A stretch of 34,080 nt of DNA, from the IMG/VR virus record IMGVR_UViG_3300020205_001474, positions 1 to 34,080 of that record; one strand, 5' to 3'. The notes under the pieces are model-generated. The model was not told the DNA's origin and made no database searches. It saw nothing but the letters and a program-made list of their open reading frames with translations. Positions within the stretch are counted from its first letter, which is position 1. Each line of letters opens with the position of its first letter. Positions 14,738 through 21,746 of this stretch are shown here, piece after piece. This DNA is from a virus. Both the position numbers and the translations under genes were made by a program.

Positions 14738-15013
14738 ATGTACTCATTCAGACACGCGGTTCGAGTAGAGGCTGACAACAACTGGTCTCGACAAGTCTCG
14801 ACGCTATTCAGAGACCCACTGCCTACCCATGTAGAACACGTTGGAGACAACGTCCACGGCAGCTGGTTCAAAATCACACTACCTGCGAGCGTTTGGGCGC
14901 TTGCCGTCAACTCCGAGAGAGGCACTTCAGTGGGCGTTTATCATTCGCCCGCTATCTTGGAGCTTGAACTAAGAAAGGCTTTACATGCCGATTCGAAAAA
15001 GACCAAAGCCTGA
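14738..15013 (+). CDS. Hypothetical early protein
   Basis: This 91-aa protein (from ATG 14738) is not recognised. The frame is open from 14699, where an ATG overlaps the purB stop, but a GGGGGAAGGAA ribosome site at 14720-14730 favours 14738. The sequence has alternating strands (YSFRHAVRVEADNNW, GSWFKITLP, GTSVGVYHSPAILELEL) and a basic tail. The next gene starts inside its 3' end. Confidence 0.6.
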   Translation: MYSFRHAVRVEADNNWSRQVSTLFRDPLPTHVEHVGDNVHGSWFKITLPASVWALAVNSERGTSVGVYHSPAILELELRKALHADSKKTKA

Positions 15014-15146
15014 GATCGACCAACAATGGCTCAGATTTCAAGCGGCCTTCTCGAGAGGGAAAGCTCAAGACTCCAACTCCGTCAGCTGGCTCCATGTCAC
15101 CCTGTTTTTAGCGGTGCTCGTCCTGCTAGTTTGGAGTCTTGGGTGA
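14985..15146 (+). CDS. Small single-span membrane protein
   Basis: This 53-aa ORF begins at ATG 14985 within the end of the upstream gene, with AAGAAAGG at 14971-14978. It has a basic, Gln-rich cytoplasmic-like start (PIRKRPKPEIDQQWLRFQAAF) and a C-terminal hydrophobic segment (WLHVTLFLAVLVLLVWSLG) that would act as a tail anchor. The nuclease gene starts at its stop codon (GTGA overlap). Function is unknown; a role in membrane attachment or exclusion is possible. Confidence 0.6.
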   Translation: MPIRKRPKPEIDQQWLRFQAAFSRGKAQDSNSVSWLHVTLFLAVLVLLVWSLG

Positions 15147-15490
15147 GTAGCTCCCGCGTCCAACGGGGGTACCAAAGTCAGCGCCTTGTCGCTGAGTATT
15201 TTAGAACTAACGGCTGGCCGTACGCGCAACCCGCGGGCTCAGGCCGTTCAGGAACCGACATCACTGGGGTAATAGGGGTCGATGTCGAAGTAAAAGCACG
15301 CCGAGGCATTAAAGTCGCCGAGGCTATGAAGCAACTCCGAGATCGATATAAGGACGGGGTCTTGCCAGTGGCGATTCTGCGTCTAGACGGTCAAGGCGAA
15401 GCTCACATCGCGGATTGGCCCGCCATCGTGCCTCTCCATGTGTTTATCGACCTATTGAAAGCGGCAGGGTATGACAAACCTCAGTTCTGA
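15143..15490 (+). CDS. PD-(D/E)XK nuclease, Holliday junction resolvase-like
   Basis: Starting at GTG 15143 (GGAG at 15132-15135, overlapping the upstream stop), this gives 115 aa. The motif set QRGYQSQRLVAEYF, GRSGTDITG and VDVEVKARRG matches the PD-(D/E)XK core: Asp of GTD, then Glu and Lys of EVK. Small nucleases of this form in actinophages are described as resolvase- or VRR-like endonucleases, acting on branched DNA during replication and packaging. An ATG at 15026 in the same frame would add 39 residues overlapping the membrane protein and lacks a ribosome site, so it was not chosen. Confidence 0.75.
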   Translation: MSSSRVQRGYQSQRLVAEYFRTNGWPYAQPAGSGRSGTDITGVIGVDVEVKARRGIKVAEAMKQLRDRYKDGVLPVAILRLDGQGEAHIADWPAIVPLHVFIDLLKAAGYDKPQF

Positions 15491-15510
15491 CCTGTCCGAG
15501 AGGAGCGCAG

Positions 15511-15927
15511 ATGCGCCCAACAACACAAAGATTCATTCAGATTGTGGGGACGTCGCTTGCGATTGCGGCGATCTCCAGCGCTTTAACAGCTACACCAGCG
15601 AGTCCGATTGTCTATGCACAACGCCCACCTCTGATGCAAGTGGACGCGAAGGCCGTGGCTCGGGAGTTGCTAACAGACAAGCAGTTCAAGTGTTTCACCC
15701 GTCTCATCGGCAAGGAGAGCGCTTGGAACTCGAAGGCCAAGAATCCGTCCAGCAGTGCCATAGGCATTGGACAGCTTCTTGAAAGCACATACAGAAATAT
15801 TGGCATGAAGCACTCAAAGGCTGAAGTGCCACAGCTGGTCGCGACTCTCGCCTATATCGGGCGCAAGTACGGCTCAGCAGGGCCTTGTGGTGCATGGCGC
15901 CACTGGCAGAAACACAACTGGTACTAG
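15511..15927 (+). CDS. Secreted lytic transglycosylase-like protein
   Basis: This 138-aa protein has an N-terminal signal peptide (basic RPTTQRF, hydrophobic core about residues 9-28, Ala/Pro-rich cleavage region near residue 36). A lysozyme-like SLT fold follows, with the pattern GKESAWNSKAKNPSS and AIGIGQLLEST, where Glu of KES would be the catalytic acid. The end (GPCGAWRHWQKHNWY) matches transglycosylases of actinobacteria. It probably cuts glycan strands outside the membrane. It lies far from the lysis cassette, among DNA-metabolism genes, so an early role in wall remodelling or a second lysis activity should be considered. GAGAGGAG precedes the ATG. Confidence 0.75.
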   Translation: MRPTTQRFIQIVGTSLAIAAISSALTATPASPIVYAQRPPLMQVDAKAVARELLTDKQFKCFTRLIGKESAWNSKAKNPSSSAIGIGQLLESTYRNIGMKHSKAEVPQLVATLAYIGRKYGSAGPCGAWRHWQKHNWY

Positions 15928-15935
15928 GGGGGAAC

Positions 15936-16262
15936 ATGAGCGCATTTGACGCTGAAAAGCCAAAGATCGACCTGCCACTTGATGTAGCGGCGTGGATTGA
16001 GTTATACCGCAAGACCCAGGGCGAGATCAAAGGCCTAGAGGAGAAGCTTGACCAGGCGAAAGCCAAGATTCAAGAGATGATGGGCGACAACGAAGTGGGC
16101 TTGCTTGACGGCAAAGTCGCGGTTCGTTGGACCAAAGTTAAGTCGCTTAGACTCGACGTTGCAAAGGCCAAGGAGATCTTGGACCCAAAGATTTACACCT
16201 TTCTATCTCGAGAGTCTGAGTCTCGCCGCTTCACGATTGTAGAGCCTGATGTCAATAGTTGA
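15936..16262 (+). CDS. Nuclease-associated protein (YqaJ/Cas4 partner-like)
   Basis: This 108-aa protein has a helical coiled-coil first half (WIELYRKTQGEIKGLEEKLDQAKAKIQEMMGDNEVG) and a second half with a beta hairpin and an RRFTIVEP end (LDGKVAVRWTKVKSLRLDVAKAKE). The second half is like the extension found after YqaJ-type phage exonucleases (G-V-WK/TK-R-LD). It is followed, after one tiny ORF, by a Cas4-like nuclease. It may be a split-off helper domain of the recombination nuclease. GGGGGGAAC precedes ATG 15936. The role is inference from pattern and context. Confidence 0.6.
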   Translation: MSAFDAEKPKIDLPLDVAAWIELYRKTQGEIKGLEEKLDQAKAKIQEMMGDNEVGLLDGKVAVRWTKVKSLRLDVAKAKEILDPKIYTFLSRESESRRFTIVEPDVNS

Positions 16263-16344
16263 CCCAATCGTGCCAGCTCCTGACTGGGGGCGTCAGCCTA
16301 ACATTCCCGACCACGAAATCTATGAGGACGAGGACGACGAATGA
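16249..16344 (+). CDS. Tiny acidic ORF between nuclease genes
   Basis: This 31-aa ORF (ATG 16249 to TGA 16344) overlaps the previous gene by 14 bases and the next by 4 (ATGA). It is Pro-rich in front and ends in EIYEDEDDE. Coding status rests only on its perfect fit between two genes and the continuity of translational coupling. Confidence 0.35.
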   Translation: MSIVDPIVPAPDWGRQPNIPDHEIYEDEDDE

Positions 16345-17075
16345 GCTATGCCAGACTATTCAGCGACCAAGAGGAGTACGCAAACGCCGTTCGCGACGTT
16401 GTTGTCCAAGCAGGTGTTTGGTCTCCTAGAGCTGGGCAAGTTCAGATCGGCCCCAGCGAAGTCGGCCACAAGTGCACCCGTCGCCTCGCTTACAAGCTGC
16501 TCGACTGGGACAAGCCAAACGAAATGCAAGGCGGTTCGTGGGCCGCGCAGGTCGGCACTGCTATTCATGCGTACCTCGCAGAGGTCTTCGGCAAGCGTGA
16601 GGGTTTCCTCATCGAGCAACGCGTCACAATCCGAGGCAACCTTGCAGGCACCGTCGATCTCTTTGACATCAAGAACGGTGTGGTGCTCGATTGGAAAACG
16701 ACGGGCGCAACTAAGTTGGCAAACTACAAGAAGTTCGGGGCAGATCACCAGCAGCTGGTTCAAGTTCAACTTTACGCCTACGGACTGGCTCAACAAGGAG
16801 CTGAGGTCAAGAAAGTGGCGCTGTGCTACCTACCGACGTCAGGCTCACTCACAGACATGGTCCTTATCATGCACGATTACGACGAGCAAGTCGCCCTCAA
16901 CGCTTTGGCGCGTCTTGACTCGATTCACGCACTACTGGCCGCGGCAGACGTCGAAGCCAACCCCGAGATTTGGAGTCAGATACCAGCGCAGCCTGACAGG
17001 CTTTGTGCTTGGTGTCCATACTTCAAACCATTCAGTAAGTCTCTCGTAGAAGGGTGCCCAGGTGACACTGCCTGA
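16341..17075 (+). CDS. Cas4/RecB-like exonuclease with Fe-S cluster
   Basis: This 244-aa protein is a PD-(D/E)XK nuclease of the Cas4/RecB group. The core is AGTVDLFDI (Asp106) and VVLDWKTT (Asp117, Lys119), with a QVQLYAYGL helix (about residues 141-149) typical of the family's QxxxY motif. Four Cys that could hold an iron-sulphur cluster are at residue 45 (GHKCTRR) and 222, 225 and 239 (CAWC and GCPG), the standard Cas4 spacing. Such phage enzymes resect DNA ends for recombination and replication. It is coupled to its neighbours at both ends and sits just before the SSB-like gene. Confidence 0.88.
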   Translation: MSYARLFSDQEEYANAVRDVVVQAGVWSPRAGQVQIGPSEVGHKCTRRLAYKLLDWDKPNEMQGGSWAAQVGTAIHAYLAEVFGKREGFLIEQRVTIRGNLAGTVDLFDIKNGVVLDWKTTGATKLANYKKFGADHQQLVQVQLYAYGLAQQGAEVKKVALCYLPTSGSLTDMVLIMHDYDEQVALNALARLDSIHALLAAADVEANPEIWSQIPAQPDRLCAWCPYFKPFSKSLVEGCPGDTA

Positions 17076-17166
17076 GAAAACCATCAACGACATCGTCAAA
17101 GAGATGATTGAGGCTGCTGGAGAGGAACCCACCACCAACACCAACCAACAGAAAGCAGGGGAATAA
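17062..17166 (+). CDS. Tiny ORF between exonuclease and SSB-like gene
   Basis: This 34-aa ORF has a GTG start (17062) overlapping the exonuclease stop by 14 bases, with AGAAGGG upstream. It ends directly before the SSB-like ATG at 17167. It has an acidic helix (EKTINDIVKEMIEAAGEE) and a polar Asn/Gln/Thr tail. Coding status is plausible because it fills the gap exactly, but there is no further support. Confidence 0.4.
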   Translation: MTLPEKTINDIVKEMIEAAGEEPTTNTNQQKAGE

Positions 17167-17616
17167 ATGGAAGCATTCGCTTCACCAGCCGCCGCAAGCA
17201 CTGGTCCAAAGCCAGCTGACTTACAAGGTCAGTTGCTCATCTTCAAACCAATCGAATACCGCTCAGGTATCGAGACGGTCAACGGTCCAGCTGACGCGAT
17301 TTCGTGCGACGTCACCAACCTTGACACCAACCAGGAGTACAGCGATGTCCTCTTTTTTAATATCGCAATTCGCAACGCACTTCGTCCGCTAATCGGACAG
17401 CGAGTGCTCGGTCGCATTCAACAAGGCGTGGCCAAGCCTGGCAAGACAGCCCCATGGATTATCGTGGACGCTTCTGCAGATCAGGCGGCGATTGCTAAGG
17501 CTTCGGCTTACAAGCCAGGGGCAGCAGCAGCGCCAGCAGCAACACCTGCCGCAGCGGGTGGAGTCCCACCTGAGGTCGCGGCTCTCTTAGCTCAACTTGG
17601 GGCTAAACCTCTCTAG
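17167..17616 (+). CDS. Single-stranded DNA-binding-like protein
   Basis: This 149-aa protein has a beta-rich core (QGQLLIFKPIEYRSGIETVNGPADAISCDVTNLD, then EYSDVLFFNIAIRNALRPLIGQRVLGRIQQG) consistent with an OB fold, followed by an Ala/Pro-rich linker (PAAAPAATPAAAGG) and a short amphipathic C-terminal helix (PEVAALLAQLG). Actinophages carry this type of protein next to their helicase or primase, where it probably coats single-stranded DNA. It lacks the acidic tip of bacterial SSB. It lies between the Cas4-like exonuclease and the PrimPol-helicase. Confidence 0.7.
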   Translation: MEAFASPAAASTGPKPADLQGQLLIFKPIEYRSGIETVNGPADAISCDVTNLDTNQEYSDVLFFNIAIRNALRPLIGQRVLGRIQQGVAKPGKTAPWIIVDASADQAAIAKASAYKPGAAAAPAATPAAAGGVPPEVAALLAQLGAKPL

Positions 17617-17658
17617 GTTTCTTAGAGCAGTATCCTTCCACTGATCTCTAAGGAAGGC

Positions 17659-17719
17659 GCGGTGCGTACAACGGAAGGGGAAGCCGTCGGGACGCAGCAG
17701 GTTCGAGGCCTGACACCGC
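17659..17719 (+). other. Structured, partly tRNA-like element before the PrimPol gene
   Basis: GCGGTG (17659-17664) pairs with CACCGC (17714-17719), enclosing CAGG-TTCGAGG-CCTG, which looks like a tRNA T arm and loop, and a second hairpin ACGG...CCGT. The total is 61 bases, too short for a full tRNA with D and anticodon arms. Other hairpins lie just upstream (AAACCT-CTCT-AGGTTT at 17605-17620, and CCTTCC/GGAAGG). It may be a tRNA relic, an RNA regulator of the PrimPol gene or part of a replication site. The 137-base gap holds nothing else clear. Confidence 0.4.
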
Positions 17720-17753
17720 ACGCAAAAGCACTACAAACGGGGGAGCCATACAG

Positions 17754-19967
17754 ATGTCTTTAGAGGTACTCACAGCGGCGCTGCGATTCGCGGCAGCTGG
17801 CTGTTCAGTCGTGCCAGTCATGGCCGACGGCTCAAAGCGCCCAGGCATCGGTGCGTGGAAAGAGTACCAACACAAGCTGCCAACAGTTGAAGAACTTCAG
17901 GCTTGGTTCAAGGACGCCAAGGGCGTCGGTATCATCACGGGCAAGATCTCAAACAACCTCGAAATGCTCGAGGTCGAGGGTCGAGCGGTTGCAGACGGCA
18001 TTCACACTGAAATCAAAGACATGGCAATCGAGACTGGACTTGGAGAACTTTGGCAGCGGCTGAACGAGGGCTACTGCGAAATGACTCCGAGCGGCGGTTT
18101 GCACTGGTTCTATCGCTTAGACGGTGAAGTCCCTGGCAACACCAAGTTGGCAAGACGACCTGCTTCAGGCGACGGTGTTGATGTGCTTGCCGAGACCCGC
18201 GGTGAAGGTGGCTTCGTGGTTGCGGCTCCAAGCGGCGGCTCTTGTCACCCATCAGGTGGCTCTTGGTCTTTGATTTCAGGTTCGATTGAGACAATCCCGA
18301 CAATCACTCTCGAGGAGCGCGAAAGTCTCCATTCCTTATTTAGATATTTCGACCAGCTTCCAAAAGCCTCAGTGGTAGCTTCAGAGGTCACGGAGAGGCA
18401 TCGGGACGCGAACTCGACACTGCCAGGCGACGACTACAACGCAAAGACGACTTGGGACGAGATCTTGTTGCCACTGGGCTGGACAAAGGTATTCTCAAAG
18501 GGGCAGACGACCGCTTGGTGTCGCCCTGGCAAGCACGACGGCATCAGCGCCACCACCAACTATGAGGGTTCAGATCTGCTCTTTGTCTTTAGCACTAGCA
18601 CCATCTTTGAAGCAGAGCGCGGCTATTCCAAGTTCGCGGTTTACACCCTGCTGGAGCACGGCGGCGACTTCCATAAGGCAGCGTCAGCGCTAGCTGCGAA
18701 AGGCTTTGGCAGTGGCGTTTCAAGCTCGCTGCAACCGATTGACATTTCACAACTGATGCAAGCGCCCGAGCCTGAGCCATTTGCAGAGCCTGCGACAGAG
18801 CCCGACACCAGTTGGCTTCCAAGGACGATTGAATACGACGAGGACGAGACCGAGGCTGGCCCTACAGTTCTCTATCGCACAGACGGCCAGTGCTTGCTCT
18901 ACGCTGGAAAGATTAACGCGATTTTCGGAGAGTCAGAGTCGGGCAAGACCTGGGTGGCGCTGGAAGCCGTGCGCCAACAGCTGGTGCAGGGCAACAAGGT
19001 CTTTTATATTGACTTCGAGGATTCAAAGCGCGGTATTCGTGGCCGCCTGAAGGCACTTGGCGTCATGCGAGATCACTTTGCTCGCTTCAAGTACGCCAAC
19101 CCTGACGGCTCCTACAATGAGATCGCCCAGCAAGCACTGCTCGGTTCGATTCGCGACTTCACCCCCGACTTGATTGTGATGGACGGTGTCAACGCCGCCA
19201 TGAACCTGTTAGGCTTAGACCTTGAAAAGAACAAAGACGCCACCCAGTTCAGTCAGGTAGTCTTGCGACCGCTTCGCCTTTGGGGTGCAGCTGTCTTGAC
19301 CATTGACCACGTCACAAAGTCCAAGGACAACCGAGGCAACTACGCAATCGGCGCACAGGCCAAGCGTGCAGATATTGACGGCGTTGCGATCTCGGTGGAC
19401 GTGTCTATGCCTTTCGGTCGAGGCTCCAACGGCAAGCTCAACCTGAAGATCACCAAAGACCGCCCAGGCTTTGTTCGCGGCATCAGTCAAGAGGCCTCTT
19501 ATGTCGGCCACGTCGATCTGATTTCGCAAGCTGATAGCCGAATCGAGATCTCTATTGTCGGCGGGCAGATCGGCTTCACTCCTCACGAATATCTGATGCG
19601 CAAGGTATCGGAGTTCATGCAGAACCACGGCGCCGAGCTCTCAACCAACCAAATCGTCCAAGCGATTGACGGCGGCACCGACCAGATTAAAAAGGCGCTT
19701 GCTCAACTCGAGGGCCAAGGCTTCTTGGCGATTAGAGCTCAGGGCCAAGGGCGCTATTACAAGCACCTAAAGTCCTATGTCTTGGGAGCGCCCCAGCCGT
19801 TTGGCGGTGCTTTGGATAACTTGACCGACTTGACCGACCCTGACCGTGGGGGTATCGGTCAAGTAGGGGCAAGAGGCGACCGAAACTTGACCGACTTCGC
19901 CCCCCCCTATAAGGGGGGGCGGTCGGTGAAGTCGGTCAGCAGTGATGATGGTGAACCTGATGCGTGA
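17754..19967 (+). CDS. PrimPol-helicase: DNA primase/polymerase fused to RepA-like ATPase
   Basis: This 737-aa protein is the phage's main replication protein. Residues 1 to about 185 form a bifunctional primase/polymerase domain: a GCSVVPV opening, an acidic pair in EMLEVEG (Glu73 and Glu75) where the metal-binding acids are expected, TPSGGLHWFY, and GVDVLAETRGEGGFVVAAPS. Residues about 380-590 form a RecA-type ATPase like RepA or AAA_25, with Walker A GESESGKT (392-399) and Walker B LIVMDG (473-478). A winged-helix-like segment follows at about 610-670. The C-terminus is low complexity and its DNA carries dense repeats (19821-19938). No separate DNA polymerase gene exists here, so host Pol III must do most synthesis unless the PrimPol domain does. 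Confidence 0.88.
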   Translation: MSLEVLTAALRFAAAGCSVVPVMADGSKRPGIGAWKEYQHKLPTVEELQAWFKDAKGVGIITGKISNNLEMLEVEGRAVADGIHTEIKDMAIETGLGELWQRLNEGYCEMTPSGGLHWFYRLDGEVPGNTKLARRPASGDGVDVLAETRGEGGFVVAAPSGGSCHPSGGSWSLISGSIETIPTITLEERESLHSLFRYFDQLPKASVVASEVTERHRDANSTLPGDDYNAKTTWDEILLPLGWTKVFSKGQTTAWCRPGKHDGISATTNYEGSDLLFVFSTSTIFEAERGYSKFAVYTLLEHGGDFHKAASALAAKGFGSGVSSSLQPIDISQLMQAPEPEPFAEPATEPDTSWLPRTIEYDEDETEAGPTVLYRTDGQCLLYAGKINAIFGESESGKTWVALEAVRQQLVQGNKVFYIDFEDSKRGIRGRLKALGVMRDHFARFKYANPDGSYNEIAQQALLGSIRDFTPDLIVMDGVNAAMNLLGLDLEKNKDATQFSQVVLRPLRLWGAAVLTIDHVTKSKDNRGNYAIGAQAKRADIDGVAISVDVSMPFGRGSNGKLNLKITKDRPGFVRGISQEASYVGHVDLISQADSRIEISIVGGQIGFTPHEYLMRKVSEFMQNHGAELSTNQIVQAIDGGTDQIKKALAQLEGQGFLAIRAQGQGRYYKHLKSYVLGAPQPFGGALDNLTDLTDPDRGGIGQVGARGDRNLTDFAPPYKGGRSVKSVSSDDGEPDA
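19821..19938. repeat. Iteron-like GACCG repeats and large hairpin (candidate origin)
   Basis: The motif TTGACCGACTT and its core GACCG recur in both orientations at about 19821, 19830, 19841, 19855 (inverted), 19878, 19888, 19919 (inverted) and 19931 (inverted). TGACCGACTTC (19888-19898) and GAAGTCGGTCA (19928-19938) are a perfect 11-base inverted repeat. Inside lies GCCCCCCC/GGGGGGGC (899-906 and 913-920 of the 19 kb block) with a 6-base loop. All of it lies within the 3' end of the PrimPol gene, where it codes for low-complexity sequence. It could be a replication origin, a regulatory site or a pause/terminator hairpin. Confidence 0.7.
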
Positions 19968-20307
19968 TCTTAGTAGCAGGGATTTTTTGCAGGATAAAGT
20001 AGCTGAAGAGAGTTTCTGTCGTGTTTGTGGAGCTGCGTTTTGGAAGGCGCAGTGGTGCGGTTTTTCGGTGTTTTCGGACTGCACCCCCATTGACACCAAG
20101 ACAGAGATCGAGTGCTTCTTAACAAAGCGCCCGACGTACGGTGTTTCTAGGTGGTCGCCCAGCTTCTACCTAGAACACCGATCAATGCTCAACATACACA
20201 AGCAATACGAGTTCATACTCGCCAAGCATCTTTGCGGTTCAACCCAGGCCGTGAAGGAGCACCTAACCTACTGGGCAGCACCAAAACAACTCGAACCTAA
20301 CTTCTAA
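19960..20307 (+). CDS. Hypothetical protein with Cys pair, overlapping PrimPol end
   Basis: This protein of about 115 aa is not recognised by function. ATG 19960 overlaps the PrimPol stop by 8 bases; in-frame ATGs at 19942-19948 are also possible and no start has a good ribosome site. It has CRVCGAAFW near the start, then SDCTPIDTKTEIECF, RPTYGVSRWSPSFYLEHRSML and a helical end with KHLCG. The conserved-looking Cys, Arg, Pro and Tyr suggest a compact zinc-binding protein. It may take part in nucleic-acid binding near the candidate origin. Confidence 0.6.
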   Translation: MRDLSSRDFLQDKVAEESFCRVCGAAFWKAQWCGFSVFSDCTPIDTKTEIECFLTKRPTYGVSRWSPSFYLEHRSMLNIHKQYEFILAKHLCGSTQAVKEHLTYWAAPKQLEPNF

Positions 20308-20319
20308 AAGGGGGAACAA

Positions 20320-21354
20320 ATGGCAGGACGTCTCATCGCCGTAGTCGGCGGTCAGTATGGCAGTGAAGGAAAGGGCGCCGTAGCAGGTTACCTATCCGCA
20401 ACCTCTGATGTACCGTTCATGGGAATCAGAGTGGCAGGACCAAACGCAGGGCACACCGTCATCGGCAAAGGCCCTAACGGCGAGGAGTCATACGCATGGC
20501 GACTTCGCTCAATCCCAGTCAACGCAGTGACTGCACCCGAGTCTGACCTCATCATCGCGGCAGGCTCTGAGATCGACATGGAAGTCTTTAACAGAGAGCT
20601 TTCAGAACTAGACCAAGCTGGCTACCAGGCTAGTTCACGCATCATCGTGGACGACCAAGCCACAATCTTGGAGCCTCGCCACCACGACATTGAGACCAGT
20701 GACGGCATTCAAGCCCGAATCGGCTCAACAAGCAAAGGCATCGGCGCTTCACGTGCCGACCGCATTATGCGCAAGGCCTCTCTATTCGGCGGTGGTGTAG
20801 ATACTTCACAAGTTATTCGCGAGCACCTACAAAGAGGCGGCACTGCTCTAATCGAAGGCACACAGGGCTACGGCCTTGGACTGCACGCAGGTCTGTACCC
20901 GTTCTGCACAAGCCAAGACTGCAGAGCCTTGGACTTCTTAGCGCAAGCTGGCGTCAGCCCGTGGGACCGTGCAGTTGATGTCTTTGACATTTGGGTCACA
21001 GCTCGCACTTACCCAATCCGCGTTGCTGGTAACTCAGGGCCGCTGGAGAACGAGACCAGCTGGGAACAGCTAGGACTAGAGGCTGAACGCACGACCGTGA
21101 CTCAAAAGATTCGCAGAGTCGGGCACTTTGACAGCAAGCTAGTTCGAGATGCTGTTATTGGCAACGGTGGTGCTCCAACTGTCAAGATCGCACTCACCAT
21201 GTTTGACTATATCTTTCCTGAGCTGAAAGACCAAAGCCAAATAGACATCTTGTCTGAGGAACAACAACGCTACATCACCGACATCGAGAGTGCAGTGAAC
21301 GCACCAGTTAAGCTGGTCGGCACTGGACCTTCAACGATGGCGTGGGTCAAATGA
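20320..21354 (+). CDS. purZ: PurZ-like 2-aminodeoxyadenylosuccinate synthetase
   Basis: This 344-aa enzyme is related to adenylosuccinate synthetase (PurA) but has phage PurZ features. The P-loop is GGQYGSEGKG (residues 10-19) with Ser15 where PurA has its catalytic Asp, a change that makes room for the 2-amino group of dGMP. The catalytic His is kept (PNAGH, His45). The segment YPFCTSQDC (193-201) matches PurZ rather than the YPYVTSSN type of bacterial PurA, and TTVTQKIRRVGHFD (258-271) is the aspartate-binding loop. It is far shorter than the roughly 430 aa of PurA. PurZ joins aspartate to dGMP in the pathway that puts 2-aminoadenine into phage DNA. It starts after AAAGGGGGAAC and overlaps the next gene. 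Substrate choice is inferred from motifs. Confidence 0.88.
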   Translation: MAGRLIAVVGGQYGSEGKGAVAGYLSATSDVPFMGIRVAGPNAGHTVIGKGPNGEESYAWRLRSIPVNAVTAPESDLIIAAGSEIDMEVFNRELSELDQAGYQASSRIIVDDQATILEPRHHDIETSDGIQARIGSTSKGIGASRADRIMRKASLFGGGVDTSQVIREHLQRGGTALIEGTQGYGLGLHAGLYPFCTSQDCRALDFLAQAGVSPWDRAVDVFDIWVTARTYPIRVAGNSGPLENETSWEQLGLEAERTTVTQKIRRVGHFDSKLVRDAVIGNGGAPTVKIALTMFDYIFPELKDQSQIDILSEEQQRYITDIESAVNAPVKLVGTGPSTMAWVK

Positions 21355-21746
21355 GAAACGGGTTCAATGAGTGGCAGGACATGGCAGCGGCCTTCAGAAA
21401 AGAGACTCCCACACAAGACGCACCGACCGTGCAGAGTCTTGCGAATTGGTGGCTGGACGAGACCAAGAACGAATTAGACTCTGTCATACCAAAAGCCGTG
21501 GAGTACGGCAGCGCAGATCTGAAAGTCATCGGCTTTGCTTTGAGTCAGATGATTGGCAAACCGACTAACGTGACAGATGATGAACTAGGCATCGCCTTTT
21601 ACGTGCTCGGCAAGGTCGCACGTCTAATCGGTGGCTATGCAGATGGCCGAGCGCCTTCTGACGACACATGGCACGACATCGCTATCTACACCAAGATGGC
21701 GCAATACGCACGCAAGCACAACGGCTGGGGTGGATTCGTCGAATGA
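21351..21746 (+). CDS. MazG/MazZ-like candidate or nucleotide-modification-associated protein
   Basis: This 131-aa all-helical protein starts at ATG 21351 (ATGA overlap with purZ). It has ESVIPKAVEYG-like spacing (acidic helix, then KAVEYGSADL) and a C-terminal helical block DDELGIAFYVLGKVARL ... SDDTWHDIAIYTKMAQYAR, whose acidic D-D-E and D-xxx-D positions recall the metal-binding acids of all-alpha NTP pyrophosphohydrolases. In known Z phages, MazZ turns dGTP into dGMP, the substrate of PurZ, and lies beside purZ. Direct coupling here supports that role. The match is weak by eye and the classical EExxE motif is not clear. Similar proteins are common in actinophages without PurZ. Confidence 0.5.
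   Translation: MRNGFNEWQDMAAAFRKETPTQDAPTVQSLANWWLDETKNELDSVIPKAVEYGSADLKVIGFALSQMIGKPTNVTDDELGIAFYVLGKVARLIGGYADGRAPSDDTWHDIAIYTKMAQYARKHNGWGGFVE

Noticed and set aside
15026-15142. Upstream ATG extension of the resolvase-like nuclease
   Set aside because: It overlaps a better supported membrane protein gene, has no ribosome site, and the extra 39 residues do not resemble nuclease sequence; GTG 15143 with GGAG fits.
15471-15782. 103-aa ORF overlapping the transglycosylase gene
   Set aside because: It is out of frame with a clear signal-peptide enzyme that has its own ribosome site; its sequence is unordered and low quality.
17659-17719. Full tRNA gene
   Set aside because: The acceptor-like stem and T loop are present, but only 61 bases are available, with no proper D and anticodon arms, so it is listed as a structured element only.
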